Source: Spiribacter sp. 2438
Lineage (GTDB): Bacteria; Pseudomonadota; Gammaproteobacteria; Nitrococcales; Nitrococcaceae
Direction: 5' to 3'
Assembly (NCBI RefSeq): GCF_009676705.1
Contig: NZ_CP046046.1
Span: forward strand, 992,001-1,056,000
Length of the DNA stretch: 64,000 bases
Both the position numbers and the translations under genes were made by a program. Position 1 is the stretch's first letter, and every line of letters starts with the position of its first letter. The notes below the pieces were generated by a model. It ran no database searches, was not told the DNA's origin, and saw only the letters and a program-made list of their open reading frames with translations. Positions 51,602-60,798 of this stretch are shown in pieces.

Positions 51602-54324
51602 GCCATGCGCTCCTGATGCCGCCTCATTAAGAGTCGCACCAGCTTTTCAAGTTCAACCACCACGAATACGGCTGCACCAAAGGCCATGATCCGCAGCCAG
51701 TCTCCAGGGCCGATGGGGGCGGTGCCGAACAGCGCATTGGCCCAGGGAGCGTAGGTAAAGGCCAGCTGCAACACGGCCAGAATGCCGATGGCAATCCACA
51801 TGGCCGACGAGCGGAACACCGCAAAGCCCACCAGCACCGGCTCGTGAATCAGGCGCAGGGTCAGGAGATAGAACGCCTGGCCCGCGACCAAGGTATTGAT
51901 GGCCACCGTCCGCGCCACCTCCTGGGGGACCTGGGCCACCGTTTCCATCCAGACGAAGTGCCCGAAGGTACCAATCCACAACAGGATTGCCACAAAAGGA
52001 ATGCGCCAGAGCAGAAAGCCGGACAGCAGCGGCGCGTTGGGATCCCGGGGTGCGCGGTCCATGACCCCGGGCTCGCTCTTTTCAAAGGCCAGCGCCATGG
52101 CCAGGGTCACGCTGGTCACCATGTTCACCCACAGCACCTGAACCGGGGTCAGCGGCAGTGTCAGGCCCATGAGAATGGCCATCATGATGGTCAGAGACTG
52201 CCCGGCGTTAGTGGGCAGCATGTGCAGAATGGCCTTGCGGATGTTGTCGTAAACCGTCCGCCCCTCTTCGACGGCGTGAGCGATGGAGGCGAAGTTGTCG
52301 TCCGCCAGCACCATTTCCGAGGCCTCCTTGGCCGCCTCCGTGCCCTTGTTGCCCATGGCGACACCCACATCGGCGCGTTTTAACGCCGGGGCGTCATTCA
52401 CGCCGTCACCGGTCATGGCCACCACCCGACCGCCGGCCTGAAGCGCCCGGACCAGTCGCAGCTTGTGCTCCGGGGTCGTCCGCGCGAAGACATCGCACTG
52501 CAGCGCGGCTTCCCGCAGGGCTTCATCATCCATTTCATCAATCTCGTGGCCGGCCATGGCATGGCGGCTTTCCGAGCGGACAATGCCGAGCTGTTGGGCG
52601 ACCGCATAGGCGGTGGCCAGGTGGTCGCCGGTAATCATCTTGACTTGCACCCGGGCGCTGGCACAGTCCGCCACCGCGGCGATGGCCTCATCCCGGGGCG
52701 GGTCGATAATGCCCAGCAGGGCCACCAGCTCAAAGCCGCCGGATTCGATGTCCCCATAATCCAGCTGATGAACGTCGTGGGTCGTCGCCCGGCGCGCCAG
52801 CGCCAGGATCCGCTGCCCTCGCCCGGCGATGGTTTCCATGACCTCCAGCCAGTCGGCTTTTCGAAGAGGCTCAGGTCCCCGGACCGTGGCGTGGGTGTGG
52901 CAAAGGTCGAGGATCCGCTCCGGCGCGCCCTTGAGGTAGACCACCCCGTGGCCCGCGTGGTCGTGATGCAGCGTGGCCATGTACTTGTGGTCGGACTCGA
53001 AGGGGATCACATCCACCCGAGGGCTTTCCCGCTGGATCTGCTCGGACTCGAGACCAGCCTTGAGCGCCAGCGTCAGCAAGGCGCCCTCGGTGGGATTGCC
53101 CTCCAGCGTCCAGTCGCCGTCACGGTGATGAAGCATGGAGTCATTGCAGAGCAGTGCGCCCCGCAGGGCCTCGCCCAGCACCGCTTCATCACGGGGCTCG
53201 ATGACCTGCTGATCCCGCAGGAATGCACCTTCCGGTGCGTAGCCGACGCCCTCCACATCCACCAGGTCCCTGGCCATGGCCACGGTCTGCACGGTCATTT
53301 CGTTGCGGGTCAGGGTGCCGGTCTTGTCCGAGCAGATCACCGACACCGATCCCAGGGTCTCCACCCCGGGGAGCCGACGGATGATCGCGTTGCGTCGCGC
53401 CATTTTTTGAACGCCCACGGCCAGGGCAATGGTCATGATCGCCGGCAGGCCCTCAGGGATGGTGGACACCGCCAGACTGGCCGCCGCCAGGAACATCTCA
53501 TCGAGGGGGTAGCTGCGAACCCAGTAACCAAACGCGAAGGTGAGTGCGGAAATGCCGATTATGATGACCGCCAGCCAGCGCCCGAACTGCTCCATCTGGC
53601 GCACCAGCGGTGTCTCGAGCCCCTCCACCTCGGTGAGCATCCCCGAGATGCGCCCGAGCTGCGTGTCCTCACCGGTGGCCACCACCACCCCGGTGCCCCG
53701 CCCGAAGGTCACCAGAGTCCCGGAATAGGCCATGCCGATACGATCCCCCAGATCCGCCTCGGCGGATACCGGGTCCAGGGATTTTTCCACCGGCACCGAC
53801 TCGCCGGTGAGCACCGCCTCCTCGATCTGGAGGTTTTTGATGTCAATTAGGCGCAAGTCCGCCGGCACCTTGTCCCCGGGCTGCAGCGCTACCAAGTCCC
53901 CCGGAACGATTTCATCGGCCGGGATTTCATGGCGTCGCCCCTCACGGATCACCATGGCGCTCGGCGACAGCATCTGCCGAATGGCATCCAGCGCCTTCTC
54001 GGCGCGACCTTCCTGGACGAAACCGATGAGGGTATTGATGAGCACCACCGCGATGATCACGCCGGTGTCCACCCAATGCCCCAGCAGCGCCGTGCCCACC
54101 GCGGCTGCAATCAGGATATAAATCAGGATGTTATGGAGATGCTTCAGAAACCGCTTGAGCGGTCCGGCTTTGGCGGGTGGGCGAAGGCGATTGGGGCCGT
54201 GGCGCTCGCGCCGCTCCTCCACCTCGGCGGCATCGAGACCCCCGGAGCGGGTCCTCAGCGCCTCAACGACGGCTTCGGAGTCTCTGGCATGCCAATCTTC
54301 GCTCACCGTGGCGGCCTCCATCAC
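51598..54324 (-). CDS. P2-type cation-transporting P-type ATPase
   Basis: A 908-residue ion pump with the phosphorylated Asp333 (DKTGTLT), actuator TGES (173-176), hinge TGDGVNDAPA and the M4 motif PEGLP (290-294) of the P2 group. Against SERCA-type calcium pumps, M5 reads TNAGQS (Asn706, Gln709) where SERCA has SNxGEV, and M6 reads NMVTS (Asn734, Thr737, Ser738) where SERCA has NLVTD. Two acidic calcium ligands are thus replaced. It may move another cation, such as Na+ or K+, or calcium with altered stoichiometry. It is translated just before a sulfatase-like gene with a four-base overlap. Confidence 0.88.
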   Translation of the reverse strand: MMEAATVSEDWHARDSEAVVEALRTRSGGLDAAEVEERRERHGPNRLRPPAKAGPLKRFLKHLHNILIYILIAAAVGTALLGHWVDTGVIIAVVLINTLIGFVQEGRAEKALDAIRQMLSPSAMVIREGRRHEIPADEIVPGDLVALQPGDKVPADLRLIDIKNLQIEEAVLTGESVPVEKSLDPVSAEADLGDRIGMAYSGTLVTFGRGTGVVVATGEDTQLGRISGMLTEVEGLETPLVRQMEQFGRWLAVIIIGISALTFAFGYWVRSYPLDEMFLAAASLAVSTIPEGLPAIMTIALAVGVQKMARRNAIIRRLPGVETLGSVSVICSDKTGTLTRNEMTVQTVAMARDLVDVEGVGYAPEGAFLRDQQVIEPRDEAVLGEALRGALLCNDSMLHHRDGDWTLEGNPTEGALLTLALKAGLESEQIQRESPRVDVIPFESDHKYMATLHHDHAGHGVVYLKGAPERILDLCHTHATVRGPEPLRKADWLEVMETIAGRGQRILALARRATTHDVHQLDYGDIESGGFELVALLGIIDPPRDEAIAAVADCASARVQVKMITGDHLATAYAVAQQLGIVRSESRHAMAGHEIDEMDDEALREAALQCDVFARTTPEHKLRLVRALQAGGRVVAMTGDGVNDAPALKRADVGVAMGNKGTEAAKEASEMVLADDNFASIAHAVEEGRTVYDNIRKAILHMLPTNAGQSLTIMMAILMGLTLPLTPVQVLWVNMVTSVTLAMALAFEKSEPGVMDRAPRDPNAPLLSGFLLWRIPFVAILLWIGTFGHFVWMETVAQVPQEVARTVAINTLVAGQAFYLLTLRLIHEPVLVGFAVFRSSAMWIAIGILAVLQLAFTYAPWANALFGTAPIGPGDWLRIMAFGAAVFVVVELEKLVRLLMRRHQERMA

Positions 54325-54412
54325 TCACCTACCTCAGGGCTTTTAGACTGCCACAGATGCATTGTGCGCCGCACCCAATGGGCCGGCGCCGCACAGGGGG
54401 CGGACGTATGGG

Positions 54413-54793
54413 TTAGCGGGCTTTCCAGCCGGCCCGGATCAGCATCGCCCAGGAGACCATCAACAAGGTGCCGCCCACCGGGGTGACGTAGGTGATCGCC
54501 ATGGCGTCCAGCGCCACCGCGAGGTAAATGCTGATGCTGAACAGCACCGTCCCCACGAACATTACCCAGGCCGCGGCTCGCAGCCGACGTGCCGTCTCGA
54601 CGGCCAACGGCGCTGCCAGCCCCAGAGCCAAGGCCAGCAGGGCCACGGCATGCACCTGGTTATAGCGAACCGCCGTCATCAGATACCGGAAATACTCCGG
54701 GTCCACGTTTGGGCGGAAGGCGTGCTCGGAGATGGCCCCGAAGGCCACGGACAACAAACCAAGGGCGGCGGCGAGCATCAACAGGACTGGCAT
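54413..54793 (-). CDS. DUF423 (YgdD-like) membrane protein
   Basis: A 126-residue protein with four predicted helices of the DUF423 family. It opens with LAAALGLLSVAFGAISEHAF and has YNQVHAVALLALAL, typical of YgdD; PVGGTLLMVSWAMLI follows near the end. Function unknown. It stands alone between the P-type ATPase and the YaiI gene, in the same direction as both. Confidence 0.87.
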   Translation of the reverse strand: MPVLLMLAAALGLLSVAFGAISEHAFRPNVDPEYFRYLMTAVRYNQVHAVALLALALGLAAPLAVETARRLRAAAWVMFVGTVLFSISIYLAVALDAMAITYVTPVGGTLLMVSWAMLIRAGWKAR

Positions 54794-54858
54794 GATTAAA
54801 AACCCGGGCTAGGAGAAGTGGCCATGATTCTATCGCAGACCGGGATCCCAGGCAGTGC

Positions 54859-55329
54859 TCAATGGGCGAGATAGCGGTCCAGCGCATCGGCGAACCGCTT
54901 GCGGTCCGCAGCGGTCATGCTGGCCGGGCCGCCGGTGTGGATGCCACTGCTCCGCAGTGTCTCCATGAAATCCCGCATTTGCAGGCGTGCGCGGATGTTC
55001 TCGCGGGTCTGCTCCTCGCCCCGTGGTGTCAGCACCGCCGCCCCCTTGTCGATGACGTCCGACGCCAGCGGAATATCGCTGGTGATCACCAGATCCCCCG
55101 GACTGACCCGGCGAACGATCTCGTCATCCGCCACGTCGAAACCGGCCCCGACCTGGACGCTGTCAATCAACGGCGACGGCGGGGTGCGCAGCGGCTGATT
55201 GGCGATGAGCGTCAATCGCGCCCGCACCCGCTCGGCCGCCCGGAAAAGAATCTCCCGAATGGCCACGGGACAGGCGTCGGCGTCCACCCAAAGGTGCACC
55301 GAATGGCGGATGGCATCTGGCGGACTCAT
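54859..55329 (-). CDS. YaiI/YqxD family protein (DUF188)
   Basis: A 156-residue protein of the UPF0178 family. The hallmark is [23 protein letters not shown] at the N terminus, then ANQPLRTP and [11 protein letters not shown]. The aspartates suggest a PIN/NYN-like nuclease fold, but no activity has been shown to my knowledge. I place the start at ATG 55329, which gives the usual family length; the frame runs on to 55368. No good ribosome-binding site decides between them. It is divergent from the histidine phosphatase gene. Confidence 0.88.
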   Translation of the reverse strand: MSPPDAIRHSVHLWVDADACPVAIREILFRAAERVRARLTLIANQPLRTPPSPLIDSVQVGAGFDVADDEIVRRVSPGDLVITSDIPLASDVIDKGAAVLTPRGEEQTRENIRARLQMRDFMETLRSSGIHTGGPASMTAADRKRFADALDRYLAH

Positions 55330-55412
55330 TGCCGGTACGGTACCAGAACCGCGCTTTGCACCACGCACCCCGGATTGCAGGCCCCGGAGCCAGCCGCTAA
55401 TCTCGCCGCTCT

Positions 55413-56108
55413 ATGCGCTTGTTATTGATTCGCCATGCCCAGACCGTCGCCAATCACGAAGGGCGTTGGCAGGGTCACACCGACTACCCTCTCAGTGATC
55501 TTGGTCATCAGCAGGCCCGGCATCTCGCCAGAGCCCTGGCCCAGACGTTTGAGCGAGACGGCCTCACCCCGACGGTGCTCTACAGCTCGCCGCTGGGACG
55601 AGCCCAGGCCACCGCTGGCGTGATCAGCGCAGCACTGTCCCGGCCGATCACCACATTCCCGGAGCTCAGTGAATATGACGTGGGCGTGTTCTCGGCCCGC
55701 ACCTGGAGCGAGCTGCAAAGCGAGCATCCGGATGCAGTCCGGGATTTTGCCGCCAATCGCGACTGGAATGCGGTGCCCGAGGCTGAAACCCTTCAATCCC
55801 GTGGGCAACGCGCCGCCAAGGTCATCGAATATCTGCTGGCCAATCACGGCGATGAGGACACCGTCATCGGCGTCACCCATGGCGGCTTCATGCAGTATCT
55901 ACTGGCGGCGGTGTTGGGGACGCGTCGGGTCTGGGGCGTGCGCCCAGAGAACACCTCGGTGTTCGAGTTCGAGCTGACCCGGACCGCTCATGGCGAGACC
56001 ACGGATTCGCCGGAAGGGCTGAGCACCTATCGATGCCGCATCCTGCGGTTTAACGACACCACCCATCTGGATGGGCTGGCGGAACCCAACGGCGGTGACG
56101 CGGATTAG
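55413..56108 (+). CDS. Histidine phosphatase family protein
   Basis: A 231-residue protein of the phosphoglycerate mutase-like superfamily. The catalytic RHAQT motif (Arg7, His8) opens the protein and the second histidine is in GVTHGGF. The acidic LSEYDVG is consistent with a broad phosphatase rather than a cofactor-dependent mutase. Substrate unknown. An alpha/beta hydrolase gene follows after 27 bases on the same strand. Confidence 0.88.
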   Translation: MRLLLIRHAQTVANHEGRWQGHTDYPLSDLGHQQARHLARALAQTFERDGLTPTVLYSSPLGRAQATAGVISAALSRPITTFPELSEYDVGVFSARTWSELQSEHPDAVRDFAANRDWNAVPEAETLQSRGQRAAKVIEYLLANHGDEDTVIGVTHGGFMQYLLAAVLGTRRVWGVRPENTSVFEFELTRTAHGETTDSPEGLSTYRCRILRFNDTTHLDGLAEPNGGDAD

Positions 56109-56135
56109 GCACACCGGCGATCAGGGAGCCATCTA

Positions 56136-56984
56136 ATGATGACAATCCTGCGCGTCCTGGCGGTTATCGGGCTGGTATACATCGCCTTCGTTACCCTGCT
56201 GTACGTATTCCAGGAGCGGCTGCTCTATCTGCCCCACATCGGGGGGCGCGACATCGTCACCACGCCAGCGGCCGCCGGGCTGGACTATGAGGAAGTCAAT
56301 CTCCGGGCCCAGGACGGGGTTGCGCTGCACGGCTGGTATGTGCCCGTGACCGACCCGCGGGCGACCCTGCTCTTTTTCCATGGCAATGCCGGCAATATCT
56401 CGCACCGGATGGATTCCATCGAGATTTTCCACCGCCTCGGGCTGTCCGTCCTGATCATTGACTATCGGGGTTACGGCCAGAGCGAGGGCAGCCCCTCGGA
56501 GTCCGGGACCGAGAAAGACGCCCGGGCGGCCTGGCGATGGCTGATTGAAGAGGCAGGGCAGGCGCCCACAGACATCGTGCTGTTCGGACGATCCCTGGGA
56601 GCCGCCGTGGCCGCGGAGCTGGCCGGCGAGGTGGATCCGGCGGCGGTCATACTCGAGTCCCCCTTCCGCTCGGTGCCCGCCATCGCCGGCGACGTCTACC
56701 CCTTCATTCCCGCCCGGCAGCTCGCCCGATTGGCCTACAATACCGAGCAGGCCGTGCGGCACGTCGACGCGCCGATCCTCGTGATTCACAGCCGGGATGA
56801 TGAAATCATTCCCTTCAGCCACGGGCTTGCCGTCCACGATGCCGCCGAGGCGCCAAAACAGATGCTGCCAATCCGTGGCGGCCACAACACCGGATTCCTC
56901 GAGAGCGGAGAAATTTACACCCAGGGCATTGATGAATTTCTCCACGGGGCGATTCCGTCTGACCTTTCGGATGAATCGGAGTGA
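56136..56984 (+). CDS. Alpha/beta hydrolase, BEM46/ABHD13-like, membrane-anchored
   Basis: A 282-residue protein with an N-terminal membrane anchor (ILRVLAVIGLVYIAFVTLLYVF) followed by an alpha/beta hydrolase domain. The oxyanion segment is FFHGNAGN and the nucleophile serine is in GRSLGAA. The acid is in HSRDDEIIPF and the final histidine in GGHNTGF. This set is typical of the BEM46/ABHD13 group; the substrate is not known. GGGAG lies 7 bases before the ATG. Confidence 0.87.
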   Translation: MMTILRVLAVIGLVYIAFVTLLYVFQERLLYLPHIGGRDIVTTPAAAGLDYEEVNLRAQDGVALHGWYVPVTDPRATLLFFHGNAGNISHRMDSIEIFHRLGLSVLIIDYRGYGQSEGSPSESGTEKDARAAWRWLIEEAGQAPTDIVLFGRSLGAAVAAELAGEVDPAAVILESPFRSVPAIAGDVYPFIPARQLARLAYNTEQAVRHVDAPILVIHSRDDEIIPFSHGLAVHDAAEAPKQMLPIRGGHNTGFLESGEIYTQGIDEFLHGAIPSDLSDESE

Positions 56985-56993
56985 TCCAGCGCC

Positions 56994-58328
56994 TCAGGCG
57001 TCCTCCGGGTCCCGCCAACCCTCGGCGACCTCGCCACCGCGGGTTTCGTTGACCGGGATAACCGCGATCAGCGCCAACACGAACAGTGCAATGCAGAACA
57101 GAATGCCGTCCGCCAGACCCAGCCAGGCCTGAATCAGCCCCAGCCCCAGAATCCCGAACACCGCGGCCAGCCGGCCGGCCAACCCCCAGAACCCGAAGAA
57201 TTCCGCCGCCTTGCCCGGGGGCGTCAGCATGCCGACCAGGGCGCGACCGGCGGACTGGCTGGAGCCAAGACTGAGGCCGGCCAGGCAGCCGGCAAACAGA
57301 AAGACGTACTGTGCTTCCCAGGTGACGCCGAACAGGGTCTGCGCCAGCGTCGTCAGCGCCGGCGTCTGCCAGATGGCCACAATGGCGCTGATCCACAGCG
57401 ACAGGGTGATGATGTAAGTCACCTTGGCGCCGATATGGCTCTGAATCCAGCCAAAGCCAATCGCTCCGATGGCTGCCGTGATCTGCACCACAACAAACAT
57501 GATGGCGCGCACATGTTCCTCCCAGCCAATCACCTGGGAGCCATAGATGAACGAAAAACTGATAATGATGGAAATGCCGGACATGGCGAAGAAGATCGAG
57601 ATCAGCATGATGCTGAGATCCCGGAATCGGCTCACCTCCCGCAGTGTGACCCGCAGCCGGCCCACGCCCGCCTTAATCATGCTCTGCCCCGGGGGCAATG
57701 CGCGCCGCCGGCCGCGTTCGCGCAGGAACATGAACGTCGGGATCGCCGCCAGCAGGAAAAACACCGCGGCAAACGGCCCCACCCAGCGGATGCGGTCATA
57801 ATTCTCGGCGCTGACTCCACCCAGAAAGAACAACGTGAAGGCCGTGGCCATCAGGCCACCGATATACCCCAGCGCCCAACCCATGCCGGAGATCCAGCCC
57901 ATGGCCGAGCGGGGCCCCAGATCCGGCAGAAAACTGGCGATGAAGTTCTCGCCCATGGCATAGGCGAAGTTGGAGATGATAATCAGAATAATGGCTGGAA
58001 TGATCCATCCAGGCTCGATGAAATACAGCAGTCCGGTCGCCGTGATGGTGAGCAGATAGCTGCCGAAGAGAAACTGCTTGCGGCGGGCGGAGTAGTCCAT
58101 GGCGGCGCCAAACACCGGCCCGCTGAGCACAACCAGCAGGTTGCTGATGGCCAGCGCCAAGCTCCAGAGGAAGTTGCCAAGGCGGTAGTCGGGCCCGTCA
58201 CCGACGATCACCCGGGTGAACAGGTCACCGAAGACCACCGTAATGATCAGCAGGGTGTAGGCCTGGTTGGCGAAGTCGAACATCGCCCAGCCGAAAATTT
58301 CGCGCTTCGGCGCCAGTGGCCGGCTCAT
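56994..58328 (-). CDS. MFS transporter, UMF1/Atg22-like
   Basis: A 444-residue transporter with about twelve helices. The N-terminal FGWAMFDFANQAYTLLI is the hallmark of the UMF1/Atg22-like family, and SFLPDLGPRSAMGWISGMGWALGYIGGL follows helix 4. Yeast Atg22 exports amino acids from the vacuole; bacterial members are mostly uncharacterised. GGAG lies 8 bases before the ATG. It shares a strand with the DmdA/GcvT-like gene upstream of it, 150 bases away, so it might carry a related metabolite. Confidence 0.87.
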   Translation of the reverse strand: MSRPLAPKREIFGWAMFDFANQAYTLLIITVVFGDLFTRVIVGDGPDYRLGNFLWSLALAISNLLVVLSGPVFGAAMDYSARRKQFLFGSYLLTITATGLLYFIEPGWIIPAIILIIISNFAYAMGENFIASFLPDLGPRSAMGWISGMGWALGYIGGLMATAFTLFFLGGVSAENYDRIRWVGPFAAVFFLLAAIPTFMFLRERGRRRALPPGQSMIKAGVGRLRVTLREVSRFRDLSIMLISIFFAMSGISIIISFSFIYGSQVIGWEEHVRAIMFVVVQITAAIGAIGFGWIQSHIGAKVTYIITLSLWISAIVAIWQTPALTTLAQTLFGVTWEAQYVFLFAGCLAGLSLGSSQSAGRALVGMLTPPGKAAEFFGFWGLAGRLAAVFGILGLGLIQAWLGLADGILFCIALFVLALIAVIPVNETRGGEVAEGWRDPEDA

Positions 58329-58478
58329 GATTCATTCTCCCCGTGCAGGCCCTGCCAGTTCGGTGACCAGAGACCATGGTACAAACGCCATGGTTGCCGC
58401 ACTGTCCCAGCCTCCGCTGGGTCTGATCAAGGGAGAAGAGTCGGGCTTCCGGGGCCATGACCCCGGAAGCGGGGCCTC

Positions 58479-59825
58479 CTAATCGGCGTAATCCAGTCCC
58501 CGAGTGCTTGCCACTTCCCGCGCGTTGGGATTCACCGACGGCCGGAACGGCACACTGACGACCTGGGCCGCCACTTTGTTGGAGGGCAGACCCTGGGTGT
58601 ACTCATCCGGCAACCACACTTCATGGGCCGTCCCCACTGCGGTTTTCTCTACCGGCACCCAGGCCAGAGCAATATTGGTCTCAAGTTCTGGAGAATACCA
58701 GGGCGAGGTGACATAACCCCATGCCTCGTCGGCTCCCGGTTCGGCCACCAGCCAGAAGTCCGGTGCATAGTCTGTGACCGCCAACCCGCCGAAAGTCAGA
58801 CCCACCATTTTCAAACGGAACGGGGGGTCCCCCGCCTCGATGGCATCCCGCTGCGACTCCAGGGCCTGTTTTCCAATGTAAACAGCCGACTTGTTCCGGG
58901 GTACCTGATAAGCCAGGTTGCATTGGAACGGCGAGGTTTCCATATCGATGTCCTGCCCCCAGGACAGAATGCCCGCCGCAATTCGGCGATGGTGTGCCGG
59001 GGCAATGACCATGAGGTTATGCCGTTCACCGGCGGCAAGCACCGCATTCCACATGGCCTCGGCATGCAACGTGGCGTCCCGCAGGTAAATTTCATACCCC
59101 TTCTCGCCGGTAAAACCGGTCTGGGAAATGATGACGTCGTGGCCGGCCACCTGCCCGCTCATGAGTCCGTAATACGGTATCCCGCGAACCTCCTCGCCGA
59201 AGAGGTCCGCCATCAGCGCCTCGGACTTCGGACCCTGGATCTGCACCGGGGCGACATCGATTTCGCCAATGCTCACGTTAAAACGCTGGCTGACATTGAC
59301 GCCCCGCAGCCAGAGTTCAAGATCACTGTCGGAGAGGGAGAACCAGAATTCATCTGCGCTGATCCGAAGTAATACCGGGTCATTCAGAATCCCACCGTCC
59401 TCATTGCAGAGAATCACGTACTTGCCGTGCATGGGCTTGATCCGGGTGGCATCCCGAGTGATGACATAATTGACGAACGCCTCGGCATCAGGGCCTTTGA
59501 CCTGAATCTGCCGCTCGACGGCAACATTCCACATGGTGACGTGATTGACCAGCGCGTCGTACTCCACCATCGCCCCGCCATCCTCGGGGCGCACATAGCC
59601 CCTCGGGTGGTACATGCGGTTATAGACCGTGGCTCGCCAGCAGCCCGCCTGGTGGGCGAGATGCCAGTAGGGCGACTTTCGAACCCGAGTTGAAATCAGC
59701 ATTTCCACCGGCGTGCGACCGGACTGACGAAGATTGATCGGCACTCGTCGGTCGGACTGATCAACGCCGCTGATCTGTCCCACTGAGCTGTTGTTGACGC
59801 CGTCGTATTGATGCCTGCTGCTCAT
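58479..59825 (-). CDS. Aminomethyltransferase-fold demethylase (GcvT/DmdA-like, tetrahydrofolate-dependent)
   Basis: A 448-residue protein of the GcvT fold, where members transfer a methyl or methylene group to tetrahydrofolate. Several stretches resemble DMSP demethylase DmdA, such as MWNVAVERQIQVKGPDA, the NEDGGILNDPVLLRIS region and FWFSLSDSD, and the FTGEKGYEIYL segment is common to GcvT proteins. It is about 80 residues longer than DmdA, at both ends. I chose ATG 59825 because GGAG lies 8 bases upstream. It is divergent from etfBA and a dimethylglycine dehydrogenase-like gene, so its substrate may be an N- or S-methyl compound; assignment as DmdA is not safe. Confidence 0.8.
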   Translation of the reverse strand: MSSRHQYDGVNNSSVGQISGVDQSDRRVPINLRQSGRTPVEMLISTRVRKSPYWHLAHQAGCWRATVYNRMYHPRGYVRPEDGGAMVEYDALVNHVTMWNVAVERQIQVKGPDAEAFVNYVITRDATRIKPMHGKYVILCNEDGGILNDPVLLRISADEFWFSLSDSDLELWLRGVNVSQRFNVSIGEIDVAPVQIQGPKSEALMADLFGEEVRGIPYYGLMSGQVAGHDVIISQTGFTGEKGYEIYLRDATLHAEAMWNAVLAAGERHNLMVIAPAHHRRIAAGILSWGQDIDMETSPFQCNLAYQVPRNKSAVYIGKQALESQRDAIEAGDPPFRLKMVGLTFGGLAVTDYAPDFWLVAEPGADEAWGYVTSPWYSPELETNIALAWVPVEKTAVGTAHEVWLPDEYTQGLPSNKVAAQVVSVPFRPSVNPNAREVASTRGLDYAD

Positions 59826-60045
59826 GATCATCTCTCCCGAATTGTGGGGTCATTTCACCGCGAACAGCCCGGATCGTGCCCCGGTTTCAGCGCGACGATT
59901 TTTCCACCTGCGACTTCGGCAATTCCCTGCCCACCGTCTCCGAATCACCCGTGACGCTGGCGTGCAAGGCGCAGTCGCATACAGGCCAGTTGCGCTGGCC
60001 GCGGGACGGTTAGTCTCGATTCGACGGCTCTCGGGAGGTCTCACC

Positions 60046-60798
60046 ATGAAAGTACTGGTCGGCGTAAAGCGGGTGGTGGACGCCTACGTCAAGATTCGGG
60101 TTCGCAGCGATGGACAGGGAGTGGAGACGGCGAACACCAAAATGTCCATGAACCCATTTGACGAGATCGCCACGGAGGCGGCGGTGCGCCTGCTGGAATC
60201 CGCCATCGTGGATGAAGTGCTGGCGGTGAGCGTCGGCCCGGACAGTGTCCAGGAACAACTGCGAACCTGCCTGGCCATGGGCGCCAACCGCGCCCTCCAG
60301 GTCAGTGCCGAACCCGACCTTGAGCCTCTGGTAATCGCCCGGGCGCTGCAGGCGGTCTGCCAGCGTGAGTCGCCGGATCTGGTGCTGCTGGGTAAGCAGG
60401 CCATTGATGACGACTGCAACCAGACCGGGCAAATGCTGGCAGCCCTGCAAGGCTGGGCCCAGGCCACCTCGGTCTCCGGGCTTGAGGTCAGGCAGGATCA
60501 CGTCCGGGCCACCCGCGAGATAGACACAGGGCTCGAGCAACTGCGGTTGACACTCCCCGCGGTGATCAGCGTCGACCTCCGCCTCAACGATCCGCGCTAT
60601 CCGAGATTGCCCGACATCATGAAGGCGAAGCGCGCCGCTCTGGAAACCCTCACGCTGGAATCATTGGGAGTGGATCCCACCCCCAGGCTGGAGACCCTGG
60701 AGGTGACTGAACCGCCAAGTCGAGAACCCGGGGTCCGCGTGGCGACGGTGGCGGAACTGGTGGATCGCTTGCGCAACGAAGCAGGAGTCATCCCGTGA
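60046..60798 (+). CDS. etfB: Electron transfer flavoprotein beta subunit
   Basis: A 250-residue cytoplasmic protein that binds AMP and partners EtfA. The N terminus MKVLVGVKRVVD and the MNPFDEIATEAAVRL segment are typical, as are GKQAIDDDCNQTGQMLA and LPDIMKAKR. The frame is open upstream to 59824, but GGGAGG lies 7 bases before ATG 60046, which also matches homologue starts. Its stop overlaps etfA by four bases. It takes electrons from a flavin dehydrogenase, most likely the gene downstream of etfA. Confidence 0.94.
   Translation: MKVLVGVKRVVDAYVKIRVRSDGQGVETANTKMSMNPFDEIATEAAVRLLESAIVDEVLAVSVGPDSVQEQLRTCLAMGANRALQVSAEPDLEPLVIARALQAVCQRESPDLVLLGKQAIDDDCNQTGQMLAALQGWAQATSVSGLEVRQDHVRATREIDTGLEQLRLTLPAVISVDLRLNDPRYPRLPDIMKAKRAALETLTLESLGVDPTPRLETLEVTEPPSREPGVRVATVAELVDRLRNEAGVIP

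Noticed and set aside
52465-53850. Plus-strand open frame of 461 codons
   Set aside because: Antisense to the P-type ATPase; it is the mirror of conserved coding sequence and carries no recognisable domain.
58479-59825. Naming the GcvT-fold protein DmdA (DMSP demethylase)
   Set aside because: Several stretches resemble DmdA, but the protein is about 80 residues longer and sits with ETF and dimethylglycine dehydrogenase-like genes. Many DmdA relatives act on other methylated substrates.
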